In this document: positions 1 through 9,046 of the stretch, piece after piece
Position numbering within the stretch: the stretch's first letter is position 1
How the letters are laid out: the number at the start of each line of letters is the position of its first letter
Source of the DNA: Apostichopus japonicus
Taxonomy: Eukaryota > Echinodermata > Holothuroidea > Aspidochirotida > Stichopodidae
Assembly (NCBI RefSeq): GCF_037975245.1
Contig: NC_092565.1
Coordinates: 24,179,999 to 24,243,998 of the forward strand
Length of the DNA stretch: 64,000 nucleotides
Reading direction: 5' to 3'
Program-made: the position numbers and the translations under genes
Notes under the pieces: generated by a model
What the model was told of the DNA's origin: nothing
What the model saw: the letters and a program-made list of their open reading frames with translations, nothing else
Databases searched by the model: none

Positions 1-660
1 GACGGGCGGCACATAAAACTGCCGATAAGGACCCCCGTATGTCTGTAAATCTCGCACCGGGCAGCTGTAGGTATGGGTAACCTCGGTCCGCGAGAGAGCA
101 TTTCCCTCACTGTCGACACCAAGGGAAACATTCCTCAGTGACCACCGTTCACGGAAGTCCAAGCCGGTGGTCTCCTCGGTCTGCGTGGGGGTAGAGCTAG
201 GGCCCTCTTCGCGAACTGCGAGCAGTGTCGCAGCTCTTCGTAGTCGATAGAGCTGTCCTCGTACCCTGATAACTTCCCCTTTGTCCAGCTGGAGGTTGCC
301 TTGGATCTGCTCCTCAGTTTGGACCTCCCGGTTCGTTCTCCCAGTTAATTCCAAGGCTAGATCCTCTGCTGAGTCCACGTTGATGTCTAAGATGTCGACA
401 ACCGGTGGGTGTCGACTGCTGCAGGGTAGATCCGGTCGGTGTACCCTTCGGGAGCAATGTGCCGATTGGACATTCTCCTTAGCAGCTTCTCTGCACGTAA
501 TCTCGTGTCGTCGGCGTACATCTTCCCGGAAGAATCCGGCGCCGCAATTGGAGCACTTCTCCGTCTTCTCATTTCCCGTCGAAGGGCAACTCGTTGCTAA
601 ATGCCTCTTCAAAAACCGCTCCCGCACGAAGGTCTTCTTACATGGGTTGCACTTGAACAT
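1..660 (-). CDS. Third retrotransposon ORF with two C2HC zinc fingers, partial at 3' end
   Basis: An ATG at 660 opens a frame of exactly 220 codons that reaches the window edge without a stop; an in-frame TAA lies at 681-679, so the start is well bounded. Two tandem zinc-finger-like motifs sit at the N terminus: C4-X2-C7-X12-H20-X4-C25 and C36-X2-C39-X12-H52-X3-C56, each with the aromatic residues usual between the cysteines and the histidine. The remainder is rich in Arg, Glu and Thr and shows no domain I recognise. It is on the same strand as gag and pol and lies where some Metaviridae carry an env or accessory gene, but no signal peptide or membrane segment is visible, so it is not an obvious envelope protein. 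Nucleic-acid binding is an inference from the fingers. It could instead be a captured host gene fragment. Confidence 0.7.
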   Translation of the reverse strand, partial: MFKCNPCKKTFVRERFLKRHLATSCPSTGNEKTEKCSNCGAGFFREDVRRRHEITCREAAKENVQSAHCSRRVHRPDLPCSSRHPPVVDILDINVDSAEDLALELTGRTNREVQTEEQIQGNLQLDKGEVIRVRGQLYRLRRAATLLAVREEGPSSTPTQTEETTGLDFRERWSLRNVSLGVDSEGNALSRTEVTHTYSCPVRDLQTYGGPYRQFYVPPV

Positions 661-1032
661 CTTTACTTGTAGGCTAGTTTAAAACTATGTATGAGATGTG
701 TTCTCTCCCAAATATTTATACGGTTTTCAAGTCATTCACGAATTATCCACTCCTATTCAATCTTCAATTTTCCTTTCAAAGTTTCCGCAATTCAGAACAA
801 TCGGCATCCGCGGTCTCCTCTCACTCATACGGGCCATACACTCCATAGCCTAAGCGGGCATTGTCTCAGTATAATCCGCTTAAAGGAGGGATACTGGACC
901 GGGAATTTTTTTAATCCGCTGCTTCCACAATGCAACGTCAAGCCCCAATAAAGCTCCTTTACATTATCTCCTTCGGAATGTTGATTGTCACTAATTAACA
1001 CAGTTCGGAGACGTGAAACGTTTTGCCGCTTC
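661..1032 (-). other. Non-coding gap between pol and the third ORF
   Basis: This stretch holds no long ORF in the sense direction. It contains stops in the pol and third-ORF frames and one TATA-like sequence. No match to the 5' LTR could be seen here, so it is not a solo LTR separating two elements. Confidence 0.6.
714..720 (-). promoter_or_regulatory. Candidate TATA box upstream of the third ORF
   Basis: TATAAAT on the minus strand lies 54 bp upstream of the ATG at 660, a distance compatible with a transcription start about 25-30 bp downstream and a short leader. It could let the third ORF be made from its own transcript instead of by splicing of the genomic RNA. AT-rich chance occurrence is possible. 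Confidence 0.3.
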
Positions 1033-4000
1033 TTAAAATTTTCTCGCTCGTTGTTTCCTCGGACGCAGATTATATTTCCCAACAGGTTCCTTGTCTACGC
1101 TCCCATTTGTAGAAGTCTGTACACAATCCGCCCCGGGGCTTTCTTGATCGGAGTGTTCCGACGGCCCTGGTTCGGGTTGCAGCCGCCTGTTATCCCTCGT
1201 TTTGTTCTCCTGGATAATTGGAGCCCGGATTTCTGTTTCCGTCACATCTCGCGGTTCTGTTGATTCCTTCAACTCCCACCAGGACTTATCGTGAGTCGCC
1301 AAGAACGGCTTCAGTCTGTCAGAATGAACTATTTTGGGTATCGTCTTCGCTGATTTCTGAATGCGGTAAGTCACTTCTGTCAATTTCTTGGTAACTACAT
1401 ATGGGCCATCCCAAATAGGCCGCAATTTGGGGTTGAGTCCAACTTTCCTCACGGGTGCATGTAACCAAACGGAATCCCCTTCCGCATAGGAGGTCCATTG
1501 TTTACTAGCTCTGTCGTAGTGTTTCTTCTGCCGCTCGCTCGCTTTACCAAGGTGTGTACGGACTGCTTCATAAGATAATCTCATCTTCTCTCTCAACTGA
1601 GCAGCATACTCTAGGTGCCTGTTCTGTCTTCCATCGAATAATTCGACAGATTCCTCAGTGGGTGGTAAACCAACGATAATGTCCAAAGGCATTGTAGTTT
1701 CTCTGCCCAACATTAGCAAATTGGGTGTACTCTTAGTGGAGTCGTGCTGGGTGGAGCGGTACGCCATGGTTATGAAAGGAAGATGGCGATCCCAATCCTT
1801 CTGGTTATCAGCAACATAGTTAGTCAACATGCATTCCATGGTACGGTTGAACCGTTCTATCATCCCATCTGCCTGAGGATGGAATGGCGTTGTACGAGTC
1901 TTCCGAATACCCAGCTCCTTGCAGAGACACTGGAAAAGTCGCGACTCAAAATCTCGACCCTGATCAGTCAAGATCTCTCGGGGGGTACCAAATCGGCAAA
2001 TGAACTCCTCCACCAAAGTGTCCGAAACGACTTCTGCGGTATGATTTGGTATAGCGTATGCCTCAGTCCATTTACTAAAATAGTCTCCCACAACCATGAT
2101 GAATCGGTTACCCCGATGTGTTACTGGAAATGGCCCCGCTATGTCTATGGCGATTCTCTCTAATGGCATTCCAACTTGGTATCGCTGCATCGGTGCACGT
2201 TCTTTAATGTTGGGTTTCTTACGTGAGCCACACTTCTCGCATGTAATGCAATGGTTACGAATGTCTTTCTTCATCCCCCGCCAATATACAGGGCGTTGTT
2301 TGGCTCTACTCCATGTTTTTGCAAGTCCCAGGTGACCTGCAGTCCTTGCATCATGGAGGTGCATCATGACCTGTTTACGCAGACTCCGTGGAATCAACAA
2401 TTTGAAGCTCGCGGTCTCCCCTTTAACATCTTCCCACCTTAGATATAACGCCCCTCGTCGGACGCGTAATTGCTGAATTCGGGCCCACAGGAATTTCAGG
2501 TCCGCACTTTTACATGCAATATCATCCCATGATAAAGGAGCATCATTTTTCTCCAGAAAGTCTATAAAATGGCGTAATTCTTCATCTTTCATCTGTTCAT
2601 CTCTGATGTTGTCGATATCCAGACCGTCCATCTCGATTGGGGGATGAACCACATCAGACGACTCGATAACCGATGATACTCTCTCATGCTTCCCTGTTGA
2701 TCGTGGTTCTGCTGTGAGAAACAAACCCGGCTCTGGAGTAGTAGGCTGTGCAGTAACTGTCTCACTCTGGAAGTCATCACTGAGACCACACTGCTTACAT
2801 GGGACTCTAGATAGCGCATCGGCATTTTTGTGTTTGGTCCCTGCACGGTGTTGGATATCGAAATCGAAAACTGCCAAGCTTTCCACCCATCGGGCTACCT
2901 GTCCTTCTGGTTCCCTAAAAGAGAACAACCACCGGAGACTTCCATGATCTGTTCGAAGGAGGAACTTCCTGCCCAGCAAATAATGCTTGAAATACTTGAT
3001 AAAATATACAACGGCCAGGAGCTCCTTTCTCGTCGTGCAGTAGTTACGCTCCCGTTTTGTTAGCAACCGGCTCCCATAAGCTATCACTAATTCCTGGCCA
3101 TTCTGCCTCTGGGACAATACAGCTCCAATTCCATATTGACTGGCGTCAGTGTCTAAAATGAAAGGATCCTCTTTCGTCGGGTAGGCAAGTATCGGTGCCG
3201 TAGTAAGCCTTCTCTTTAAGACTGCAAACGCCTCCGCACATTCGGTGGTCCATGCGAACGTCTTCCCTTTCTGGGTAAGGGCATGGAGTGGTCGTGCAAT
3301 TTTGGCAAAGTCTTTAATAAATCTTCGATAGTACGTTGCTAAGCCCAGAAAACTTCGCACATCTCTAAGTTGAGTGGGTTGTGGCCAATTGACTACTGCT
3401 GCCACCTTCTCATGATTGGGGCCAATACCATCTCCAGATATGATATGACCGAGGAACTCAACTCTCTTCTGTAGAAGACAACATTTCTTCGGCTTCAACG
3501 TCAAATTAGCCACTTGCAGTCGTTCGAACACAGCCCTCAGACGGTCAAGGTGCTCTTCGAAGGATGTCCCATGTACGATGACGTCATCCAAATATAGTAC
3601 AGCGACTTCCCATTGTAGACCGGAAAGCACCTTTTCCATTAACCGTTGGAATGTAGCGGGTGCGTTACATAACCCGAACGGCATCACAGTAAATTCATAT
3701 AGCCCACTTCGAGTTACGAAAGCCGTCTTTTCTTGATCTTTCTCATCAACTTCCACTTGCCAATATCCGCTAGCTAGGTCGAGTGTGGAAAACCAGACGG
3801 AACCTCCAAGAGATTCGAGACTGTCCTCAATCCGAGGGATGGGGTATGCGTCTTTAACAGTGGCTTCGTTGAGTTTCCGGTAGTCCACACAGAACCTAGT
3901 ACTACCGTCCTTTTTAGTTACTAGCACAATCGGTGAGGCCCATGGACTTTGCGAAGGTTTAATCACACCGCTCTTGAGCATCTTGGCAACTTCCTGATTC

Positions 4001-5166
4001 GTTTCAGACATCTTATGGATAGGTACTCTCCTTGGACGTTGTTTAATAGGAGGATGATTTCCTGTGTCGATCGTGTGCCTAACAACGTTAGTCCTTCCGA
4101 GTAGTCCGTCATCTGCTTCGAAAAGATCTTTGAACTCTTCGAGCAAATCCTCTGCCTGGCTCCGTTGGGCATCAGACAGAGTTCCGCTCATTTCCTTGGA
4201 GAGTTCTCTGATCGGTTCCGGTAACACCCGTTCTCCTTTGTTGACAGGACCCTTAGACGAGTCTCTCATCTCTCGTAGCACTGTAATCGAATCAAAATCA
4301 TTATCCCCCGTAATAAATGGTTGCGCTACATCTCCCTTGATGAGAAACTCGACAGTGGCCGGTTGGGAGTCTTTATACAAAGTAACATCGCTCTCCGTCG
4401 GGTTGAATACGCGTAATGGTACACAACCTTTCGAAGCATCCACTAATGCATGAGCCACAACTATGTCGTGCGAATCGAGAAACCTTGGCAAAGGTTCCAC
4501 TAAGCCTGTTTGGAGCATCTCTCCTTCATCAATGTGTAGTCCTCTCCCTTTCCGCACTATCTTTGTTTGAACCAGCGCTTCGTTTCCAGCTGGCACAATG
4601 GTCGTTTCCGTGACCACTAACCTGTAGATAGCCGCCTCTTTCTTCCTTGGAACCATCTGGACCTCGGTCTGGTCAATGGAGAAAATCCCATGTTTCCAAT
4701 CCAATTTACATCCGTATCCTATTAAAAAATCTAGTCCAAGGATGGCATCACCTCCAATGTCCACAATATGCACTTTATGGTCAATCACTTTGTCACCAAT
4801 TTTCAACCCAACAATGATTGTTCCTCTATCCTCTATTTTCGTGCAATTGTCGGCAAGCCAGACATATTGATTTTCTCTCCTCAACTTGGTGCGTATCTCG
4901 TGTGGAAGTGTATCGAAAAATGTCTTTGAAAGGACCGTCATAGTAGCCCCTGTGTCCACAAGAAATTGAGCAGAACAGGAGCGGACTTCAATTGGTACAT
5001 ACATGCCAGACGGATCCATATTAAAAGCCTGACTGATAACTGTTGGATGCTGCTCCAAGCTAGTAGACCCAGGTGGATGAACCTCATGAGCCGAGTGGGG
5101 GCCTAACTTCTCGACTCGCTTTCGTTTCCCTGATTTGCAGTATTCCCTCTTCGCGGGTACGGACAT
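1033..5166 (-). CDS. pol: Pol polyprotein (protease, RT, RNase H, integrase), Ty3/gypsy type
   Basis: A 1377-residue frame with every catalytic landmark in place. Aspartic protease: DTGA at 71-74 and a second conserved block ILGLD at 142-146. Reverse transcriptase: LDLASGYW around 462-469 and the catalytic YLDD at 525-528. RNase H: Asp in DTDAS (672-676), Glu 715, Asp 740 and Asp 783. Integrase: zinc-binding H938, H945, C976, C979, then D1008, D1068 and E1104 of the DDE triad, followed by a GPY/F-type module near 1251-1257. No chromodomain was seen in the last 120 residues, which are polar and basic. The protein makes and integrates the cDNA. The ORF's first ATG (5166) is probably not a true start: a TGA lies in frame at 5172-5170 and a -1 slippery site lies inside the ORF at 5130-5124, so synthesis as a Gag-Pol fusion is expected. 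Confidence 0.96.
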   Translation of the reverse strand: MSVPAKREYCKSGKRKRVEKLGPHSAHEVHPPGSTSLEQHPTVISQAFNMDPSGMYVPIEVRSCSAQFLVDTGATMTVLSKTFFDTLPHEIRTKLRRENQYVWLADNCTKIEDRGTIIVGLKIGDKVIDHKVHIVDIGGDAILGLDFLIGYGCKLDWKHGIFSIDQTEVQMVPRKKEAAIYRLVVTETTIVPAGNEALVQTKIVRKGRGLHIDEGEMLQTGLVEPLPRFLDSHDIVVAHALVDASKGCVPLRVFNPTESDVTLYKDSQPATVEFLIKGDVAQPFITGDNDFDSITVLREMRDSSKGPVNKGERVLPEPIRELSKEMSGTLSDAQRSQAEDLLEEFKDLFEADDGLLGRTNVVRHTIDTGNHPPIKQRPRRVPIHKMSETNQEVAKMLKSGVIKPSQSPWASPIVLVTKKDGSTRFCVDYRKLNEATVKDAYPIPRIEDSLESLGGSVWFSTLDLASGYWQVEVDEKDQEKTAFVTRSGLYEFTVMPFGLCNAPATFQRLMEKVLSGLQWEVAVLYLDDVIVHGTSFEEHLDRLRAVFERLQVANLTLKPKKCCLLQKRVEFLGHIISGDGIGPNHEKVAAVVNWPQPTQLRDVRSFLGLATYYRRFIKDFAKIARPLHALTQKGKTFAWTTECAEAFAVLKRRLTTAPILAYPTKEDPFILDTDASQYGIGAVLSQRQNGQELVIAYGSRLLTKRERNYCTTRKELLAVVYFIKYFKHYLLGRKFLLRTDHGSLRWLFSFREPEGQVARWVESLAVFDFDIQHRAGTKHKNADALSRVPCKQCGLSDDFQSETVTAQPTTPEPGLFLTAEPRSTGKHERVSSVIESSDVVHPPIEMDGLDIDNIRDEQMKDEELRHFIDFLEKNDAPLSWDDIACKSADLKFLWARIQQLRVRRGALYLRWEDVKGETASFKLLIPRSLRKQVMMHLHDARTAGHLGLAKTWSRAKQRPVYWRGMKKDIRNHCITCEKCGSRKKPNIKERAPMQRYQVGMPLERIAIDIAGPFPVTHRGNRFIMVVGDYFSKWTEAYAIPNHTAEVVSDTLVEEFICRFGTPREILTDQGRDFESRLFQCLCKELGIRKTRTTPFHPQADGMIERFNRTMECMLTNYVADNQKDWDRHLPFITMAYRSTQHDSTKSTPNLLMLGRETTMPLDIIVGLPPTEESVELFDGRQNRHLEYAAQLREKMRLSYEAVRTHLGKASERQKKHYDRASKQWTSYAEGDSVWLHAPVRKVGLNPKLRPIWDGPYVVTKKLTEVTYRIQKSAKTIPKIVHSDRLKPFLATHDKSWWELKESTEPRDVTETEIRAPIIQENKTRDNRRLQPEPGPSEHSDQESPGADCVQTSTNGSVDKEPVGKYNLRPRKQRARKF

Positions 5167-6844
5167 CGGTCACGAAAATGGCCGATCTCCCCACAATTCC
5201 AGCACCCCTGTCTATCCCGTCTCGACCTCCGCTGACTCTGGCGTGCCTCCCTCTCGAGTACGTAATTTTTCCATGTTTGGAGCTCCTGTATGTGTTCCTG
5301 AATGTCCTTGATGTTTTGTTCACAGCGGGACTCTCGATTGCATCCTGAACTTGGCGAAGATTACAGCCCTGCCTTCGGTTGTGCATTTGAGCACGCTGGA
5401 ATGATTCATTTTCCGCAGCCACAGTAATGGCTTCGGCCAAGCTCCTTGGTTTTGCCATAAAAATTGCTCTTTGCAAGTCAATATCACCAAGTGCGTTACG
5501 AAAATGTTCTGTAGCAATATCATCTTTAGCCGCACTATCAAGGAACGGATATGCCCTGTTGACCAATCTTCTCATGGCTTGGGCTAGCTGCTGCACAGAT
5601 TCGTTTTTCTGTCTGGTCCTCATCGTCAGTTGGGCTCGGTAAAGGGGGCTCTGGTGTGAGTGTCCAAACCGGCGTTGCAGGTTCGAAACAATTTCGGAAA
5701 AATCAGACTTTCTTTCCGCTGGAATCTCGGTCAAAATTTCCAGAGCGTCTCCCTTGAGACTCGCTCTTAAAAAAGAGGCCTTGGCCGCATGTGACCAATC
5801 GTTTATTTCAGCCACACTCTCGAAATGAGACAAATAGTCCTCCCATACCTGGCTGCCATCAAATTTCTCCGGGAGCATCAATGGTTTCTGTGTACGATAC
5901 TGTACCCCGGAGTGTGGGGGATATCCATCAGAGTTTCGAAGAATTCGTTCCGACCTTGTACGTTCAGGACCTGGGGTATTTTGTCTGCGCTGCCCTCGGT
6001 CGAGTGATGGCTGGTTCTCGCTTCTCCTCGTGTCTTCTTCCTGATTTTCACAGCGAAATCTTCCAGGATTAGCAGGCTGGCTCACATCCGGTTGGTGTTG
6101 CGCCTGCCCAGTGGAATCAACACCCCACTGGTACTCATGGAACTTCGGTGTAGACTCAAACGGGAAGTTCTTGCCTGTCTCGCCACCCTGGGAACCATAA
6201 CGAACATATGGCCTCTGTAAACAAGGTTGCTGAGCTTCGTTAGATGTTGTCCGTTCCGGCAACATATGACTGAGAGCCGGTCGGTCTCGGTCACGATGCC
6301 CGGAACCTGGCATCGAATGTGTATCAACAACATTCGAGTTCTCCTTGGAAGACCATCTATATCGCGGAGTTGTTTGGTGTAATCGTTGGGTACTGCATAC
6401 GGGCTGTGACTCCACATCATATATGTCCTCAAGAAACTGCCGTCCGTTCTCAGCACTCCCCGCTAGCATAGTATCTGTCCTCTTGTTATCTCTGTGATGA
6501 CCCGTCATCTCTGAGTTATTACCGAGCATGGGTTCCGAACCGGAATGAGCCTCTCTATCTCGATAAACATACAGGGGATCCCGACGAAACCCCTCATCTT
6601 CATCGGAGTGGAAACCACGTGGAGGCTGTGTACCCCTCAGATTCCTGTCTTCTTTCGGTATCCCAGGGGGTAATGGAAAGTTCAAATAACTTGATTCGTG
6701 AGAATCAGAGACACGTACCCCTGTTTCCGTAAGGCGCTCTCGAATATCTGGCAGAAGTTTCTCACACTCCTTCTTCAAGTATTCTATCCGTCGTGCAATT
6801 CCATCTCCAACAGTCGGTAAATTCGTAGCTCCAGCTTCCGCCAT
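5084..6844 (-). CDS. gag: Gag polyprotein, C terminus apparently frameshifted
   Basis: The best start is the ATG at 6844, only 26 bases after the primer binding site; the open frame begins three codons earlier with GTG. The first 300 residues are polar and low in hydrophobics, with many Arg, Asp, Gln and Ser, starting with a short Leu/Glu-rich helix-like stretch near 20-42. Residues about 320-490 look like the capsid-type retrotransposon Gag domain (LPEKFDGSQVWEDYLSHFE near 327-345, then alternating helical segments). The last 80 residues read unlike a nucleocapsid, because the zinc knuckle lies in another frame over the same bases. Gag forms the particle and packages the RNA. In this copy the long ORF probably ends with an out-of-frame tail after an indel. 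Capsid assignment is from pattern, not from a database search. Confidence 0.85.
   Translation of the reverse strand: MAEAGATNLPTVGDGIARRIEYLKKECEKLLPDIRERLTETGVRVSDSHESSYLNFPLPPGIPKEDRNLRGTQPPRGFHSDEDEGFRRDPLYVYRDREAHSGSEPMLGNNSEMTGHHRDNKRTDTMLAGSAENGRQFLEDIYDVESQPVCSTQRLHQTTPRYRWSSKENSNVVDTHSMPGSGHRDRDRPALSHMLPERTTSNEAQQPCLQRPYVRYGSQGGETGKNFPFESTPKFHEYQWGVDSTGQAQHQPDVSQPANPGRFRCENQEEDTRRSENQPSLDRGQRRQNTPGPERTRSERILRNSDGYPPHSGVQYRTQKPLMLPEKFDGSQVWEDYLSHFESVAEINDWSHAAKASFLRASLKGDALEILTEIPAERKSDFSEIVSNLQRRFGHSHQSPLYRAQLTMRTRQKNESVQQLAQAMRRLVNRAYPFLDSAAKDDIATEHFRNALGDIDLQRAIFMAKPRSLAEAITVAAENESFQRAQMHNRRQGCNLRQVQDAIESPAVNKTSRTFRNTYRSSKHGKITYSRGRHARVSGGRDGIDRGAGIVGRSAIFVTDVRTREEGILQIRETKASREVRPPLGS
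5103..5360 (-). other. Displaced nucleocapsid segment with CCHC zinc knuckle in a third frame
   Basis: The frame neither of the long gag ORF nor of pol is open from just after a TAA (5363-5361) to a TAG (5105-5103). It encodes a basic stretch and a textbook retroviral knuckle C-X2-C-X4-H-X4-C at 5204-5163 (CWNCGEIGHFRDRC). The knuckle normally ends Gag, so it should be continuous with the capsid part of the gag ORF, yet it is shifted by -1 relative to it. The simplest reading is a single-base indel in this copy somewhere within 5360-5210. A second programmed shift is the alternative, but I see no good slippery heptamer in the gag frame there. Confidence 0.75.
5124..5130 (-). promoter_or_regulatory. 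Candidate -1 ribosomal frameshift heptamer GGGAAAC
   Basis: On the minus strand the heptamer reads G GGA AAC, phased X-XXY-YYZ in the frame that encodes the Gag zinc knuckle. A -1 slip here enters the pol frame directly, upstream of the knuckle-frame TAG at 5105-5103 and downstream of the pol-frame TGA at 5172-5170. GGGAAAC is an established retroviral slippery sequence. A downstream stem-loop or pseudoknot was not worked out. Confidence 0.65.
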
Positions 6845-6870
6845 GACGCTCACCCTCTTCGTGTATATTT

Positions 6871-6888
6871 ATCCCATCGCTGCCACCA
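6871..6888 (-). other. Primer binding site, tRNA-Leu type
   Basis: The minus strand reads TGGTGGCAGCGATGGGAT just inside the 5' LTR. It begins with TGG, the complement of the universal CCA tail, and is complementary to the 3' end of eukaryotic tRNA-Leu (AAG type) with one mismatch, judged from remembered tRNA sequence. It primes minus-strand cDNA synthesis. One base separates it from the LTR end. Confidence 0.75.
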
Positions 6889-6889
6889 C

Positions 6890-7274
6890 TGCAACGATTA
6901 TTCTTTCCAAGGTAGCGTAAGCCGTCAGCTCGGGATCCTTGGCCGTAGATGTTGTATTTTGATAGGCCACGAATAACACAGTTAATGAAGAAGACGAGCG
7001 ACACGACAGAAGACACAACACGTATTTTAACGTTCTGGAAATCTCTTATTAGCCTTCCGAGTACAGAGCTACAGTCGACTGTATCAAAAGCGAACGATAT
7101 AAAAAAAACCTCGAACTAACACAACTACAAATTAACATCTAACCAACGAAACAACCTACTCCTAAAAATAACATAACCTCACTACTCAAACTACAACTGT
7201 GTGTACTACTCAAACTACAACTCTGTACTGAACGACGTGCACATCGCTCCTCCTTATAACTACGCCCCCGAACA
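6890..7274 (-). repeat. 5' LTR of the Ty3/gypsy element
   Basis: On the minus strand it starts TGTTCGGGGG (7274) and ends CGTTGCA (6890), the TG...CA termini expected of an LTR, one base from the primer binding site. Length 385 bp. Inside is a short tandem duplication, two copies of ctactcaaactacaact near 7178-7225. The partner LTR is not in the window, so the boundary at 7274 rests on the TG terminus alone. Confidence 0.75.
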
Positions 7275-7461
7275 ATAGGTTGGAATGCATGGGGCATTCA
7301 TGTAAACTGCTAAACCCTATTGATAGGGTATACATGTAAATTCGTTACTATTCAAAAGAGATTACCCCACAGCTTCCATTCAGATGCATAGTGATAAGAG
7401 AGCATACAATGGCGCCTGTCACCATGGAGAGAAAACAACCGCCGCCACGAATGCAACACTA

Positions 7462-9046
7462 GGCTACATCTTTATAGACAATTTACATTACTGAAGATAA
7501 TGTCTCACTATATATGTACAGTGTATATATCTATGAGACATTAATCCCTCAGGGACATTATTGCACTATAGACTGGGATACATGCTATCATACAGTACAT
7601 CTAGTCTGCATCTTTATAGACAATTTACAGTACTGAAGATAATGTCTCACTATATATGTACAGTGTATATATATCTATGAGACATTAATCCCTCAGGGAC
7701 ATTATTGCACTGTAGACTGGGATACATGCTATCATACAGTACATCTAGTCTGCATCTTTATAGACAATTTACATTACTGAAGATAATGTCTCACTATATA
7801 TGTACAGTGTATATATCTATGAGACATTAATCCCTCAGGGACATTATTGCACTGTAGACTGGGATACATGCTACCATACAGTACATCTAGTCTGCATCTT
7901 TATAGACAATTTACATTACTGAAGATAATGTCTCACTATATATGTACAGTGTATATATATCTATGAGACATTAATCCCTCAGGGACATTATTGCACTGTA
8001 GACTGGGATACATGCTATCATACAGTACATCTAGTCTGCATCTTTATAGACAATTTACATTACTGAAGATAATGTCTCACTATATATGTACAGTGTATAT
8101 ATATCTATGAGACATTAATCCCTCAGGGACATTATTGCACTGTAGACTGGGATACATGCTATCATACAGTACATCTAGTCTGCATCTTTATAGACAATTT
8201 ACATTACTGAAGATAATGTCTCACTATATATGTACAGTGTATATATATCTATGAGACATTAATCCCTCAGGGACATTATTGCACTGTAGACTGGGATACA
8301 TGCTATCATACAGTACATCTAGTCTGCATCTTTATAGACAATTTACATTACTGAAGATAATGTCTCACTATATATGTACAGTGTATATATCTATGAGACA
8401 TTAATCCCTCAGGGACATTATTGCACTGTAGACTGGGATACATGCTATCATACAGTACATCTAGTCTGCATCTTTATAGACAATTTACATTACTGAAGAT
8501 AATGTCTCACTATATATATACAGTGTATATATCTATGAGACATTAATCCCTCAGGGACATTATTGCACTGTAGACTGGGATACATGCTATCATACAGTAC
8601 ATCTAGTCTGCATCTTTATAGACAATTTACATTACTGAAGATAATGTCTCACTATATATGTACAGTGTATATATCTATGAGACATTAATCCCTCAGGGAC
8701 ATTATTGCACTGTAGACTGGGATACATGCTATCATACAGTACATCTAGTCTGCATCTTTATAGACAATTTACATTACTGAAGATAATGTCTCACTATATA
8801 TGTACAGTGTATATATATCTATGAGACATTAATCCCTCAGGGACATTATTGCACTGTAGACTGGGATACATGCTATCATACAGTACATCTAGTCTGCATC
8901 TTTATAGACAATTTACATTACTGAAGATAATGTCTCACTATATATGTACAGTGTATATATATCTATGAGACATTAATCCCTCAGGGACATTATTGCACTA
9001 TAGACTGGGATACATGCTACCATACAGTACATCTAGTCTGCATCTC
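7462..9046. repeat. Minisatellite, about 11 copies of a 142-144 bp unit
   Basis: The block tccctcaggga recurs eleven times at 142-144 bp spacing. Length differences come mostly from an extra TA in a run of TATATA. Each unit carries two inverted repeats: AATGTCTCA and TGAGACATT separated by an AT-rich spacer, and the palindrome TCCCTCAGGGA. Copies differ by only a few substitutions, so the array is recent or homogenised. It starts about 190 bp from the LTR. Confidence 0.95.

Larger units (their letters stand above)
1..7274 (-). mobile_element. Ty3/gypsy LTR retrotransposon, 3' end outside window
   Basis: Read on the minus strand the order is 5' LTR (7274 to 6890), primer binding site, gag, pol, a 372-bp gap and a third ORF that is still open at base 1. 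The domain order inside pol (protease, reverse transcriptase, RNase H, integrase) is that of Ty3/gypsy elements rather than Ty1/copia. The pol frame is unbroken over 1377 codons, so this copy is fairly young. The 3' LTR, polypurine tract and target-site duplication lie beyond the left edge, so LTR divergence and insertion age cannot be judged. The one visible coding defect is the displaced Gag zinc knuckle. Confidence 0.93.

Noticed and set aside
281-682. 133-codon plus-strand frame at the left edge
   Set aside because: It is antisense to the zinc-finger ORF and has no recognisable domain; the minus-strand frame has the motifs.
661-1032. 3' LTR between pol and the third ORF
   Set aside because: No sequence here resembles the 6890-7274 LTR or its TGTTCGGGGG start.
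4900-5166. ATG 5166 as a genuine independent pol start
   Set aside because: The ATG lies within the zinc-knuckle codons and the slippery heptamer lies downstream of it, so frameshift expression explains the layout better.
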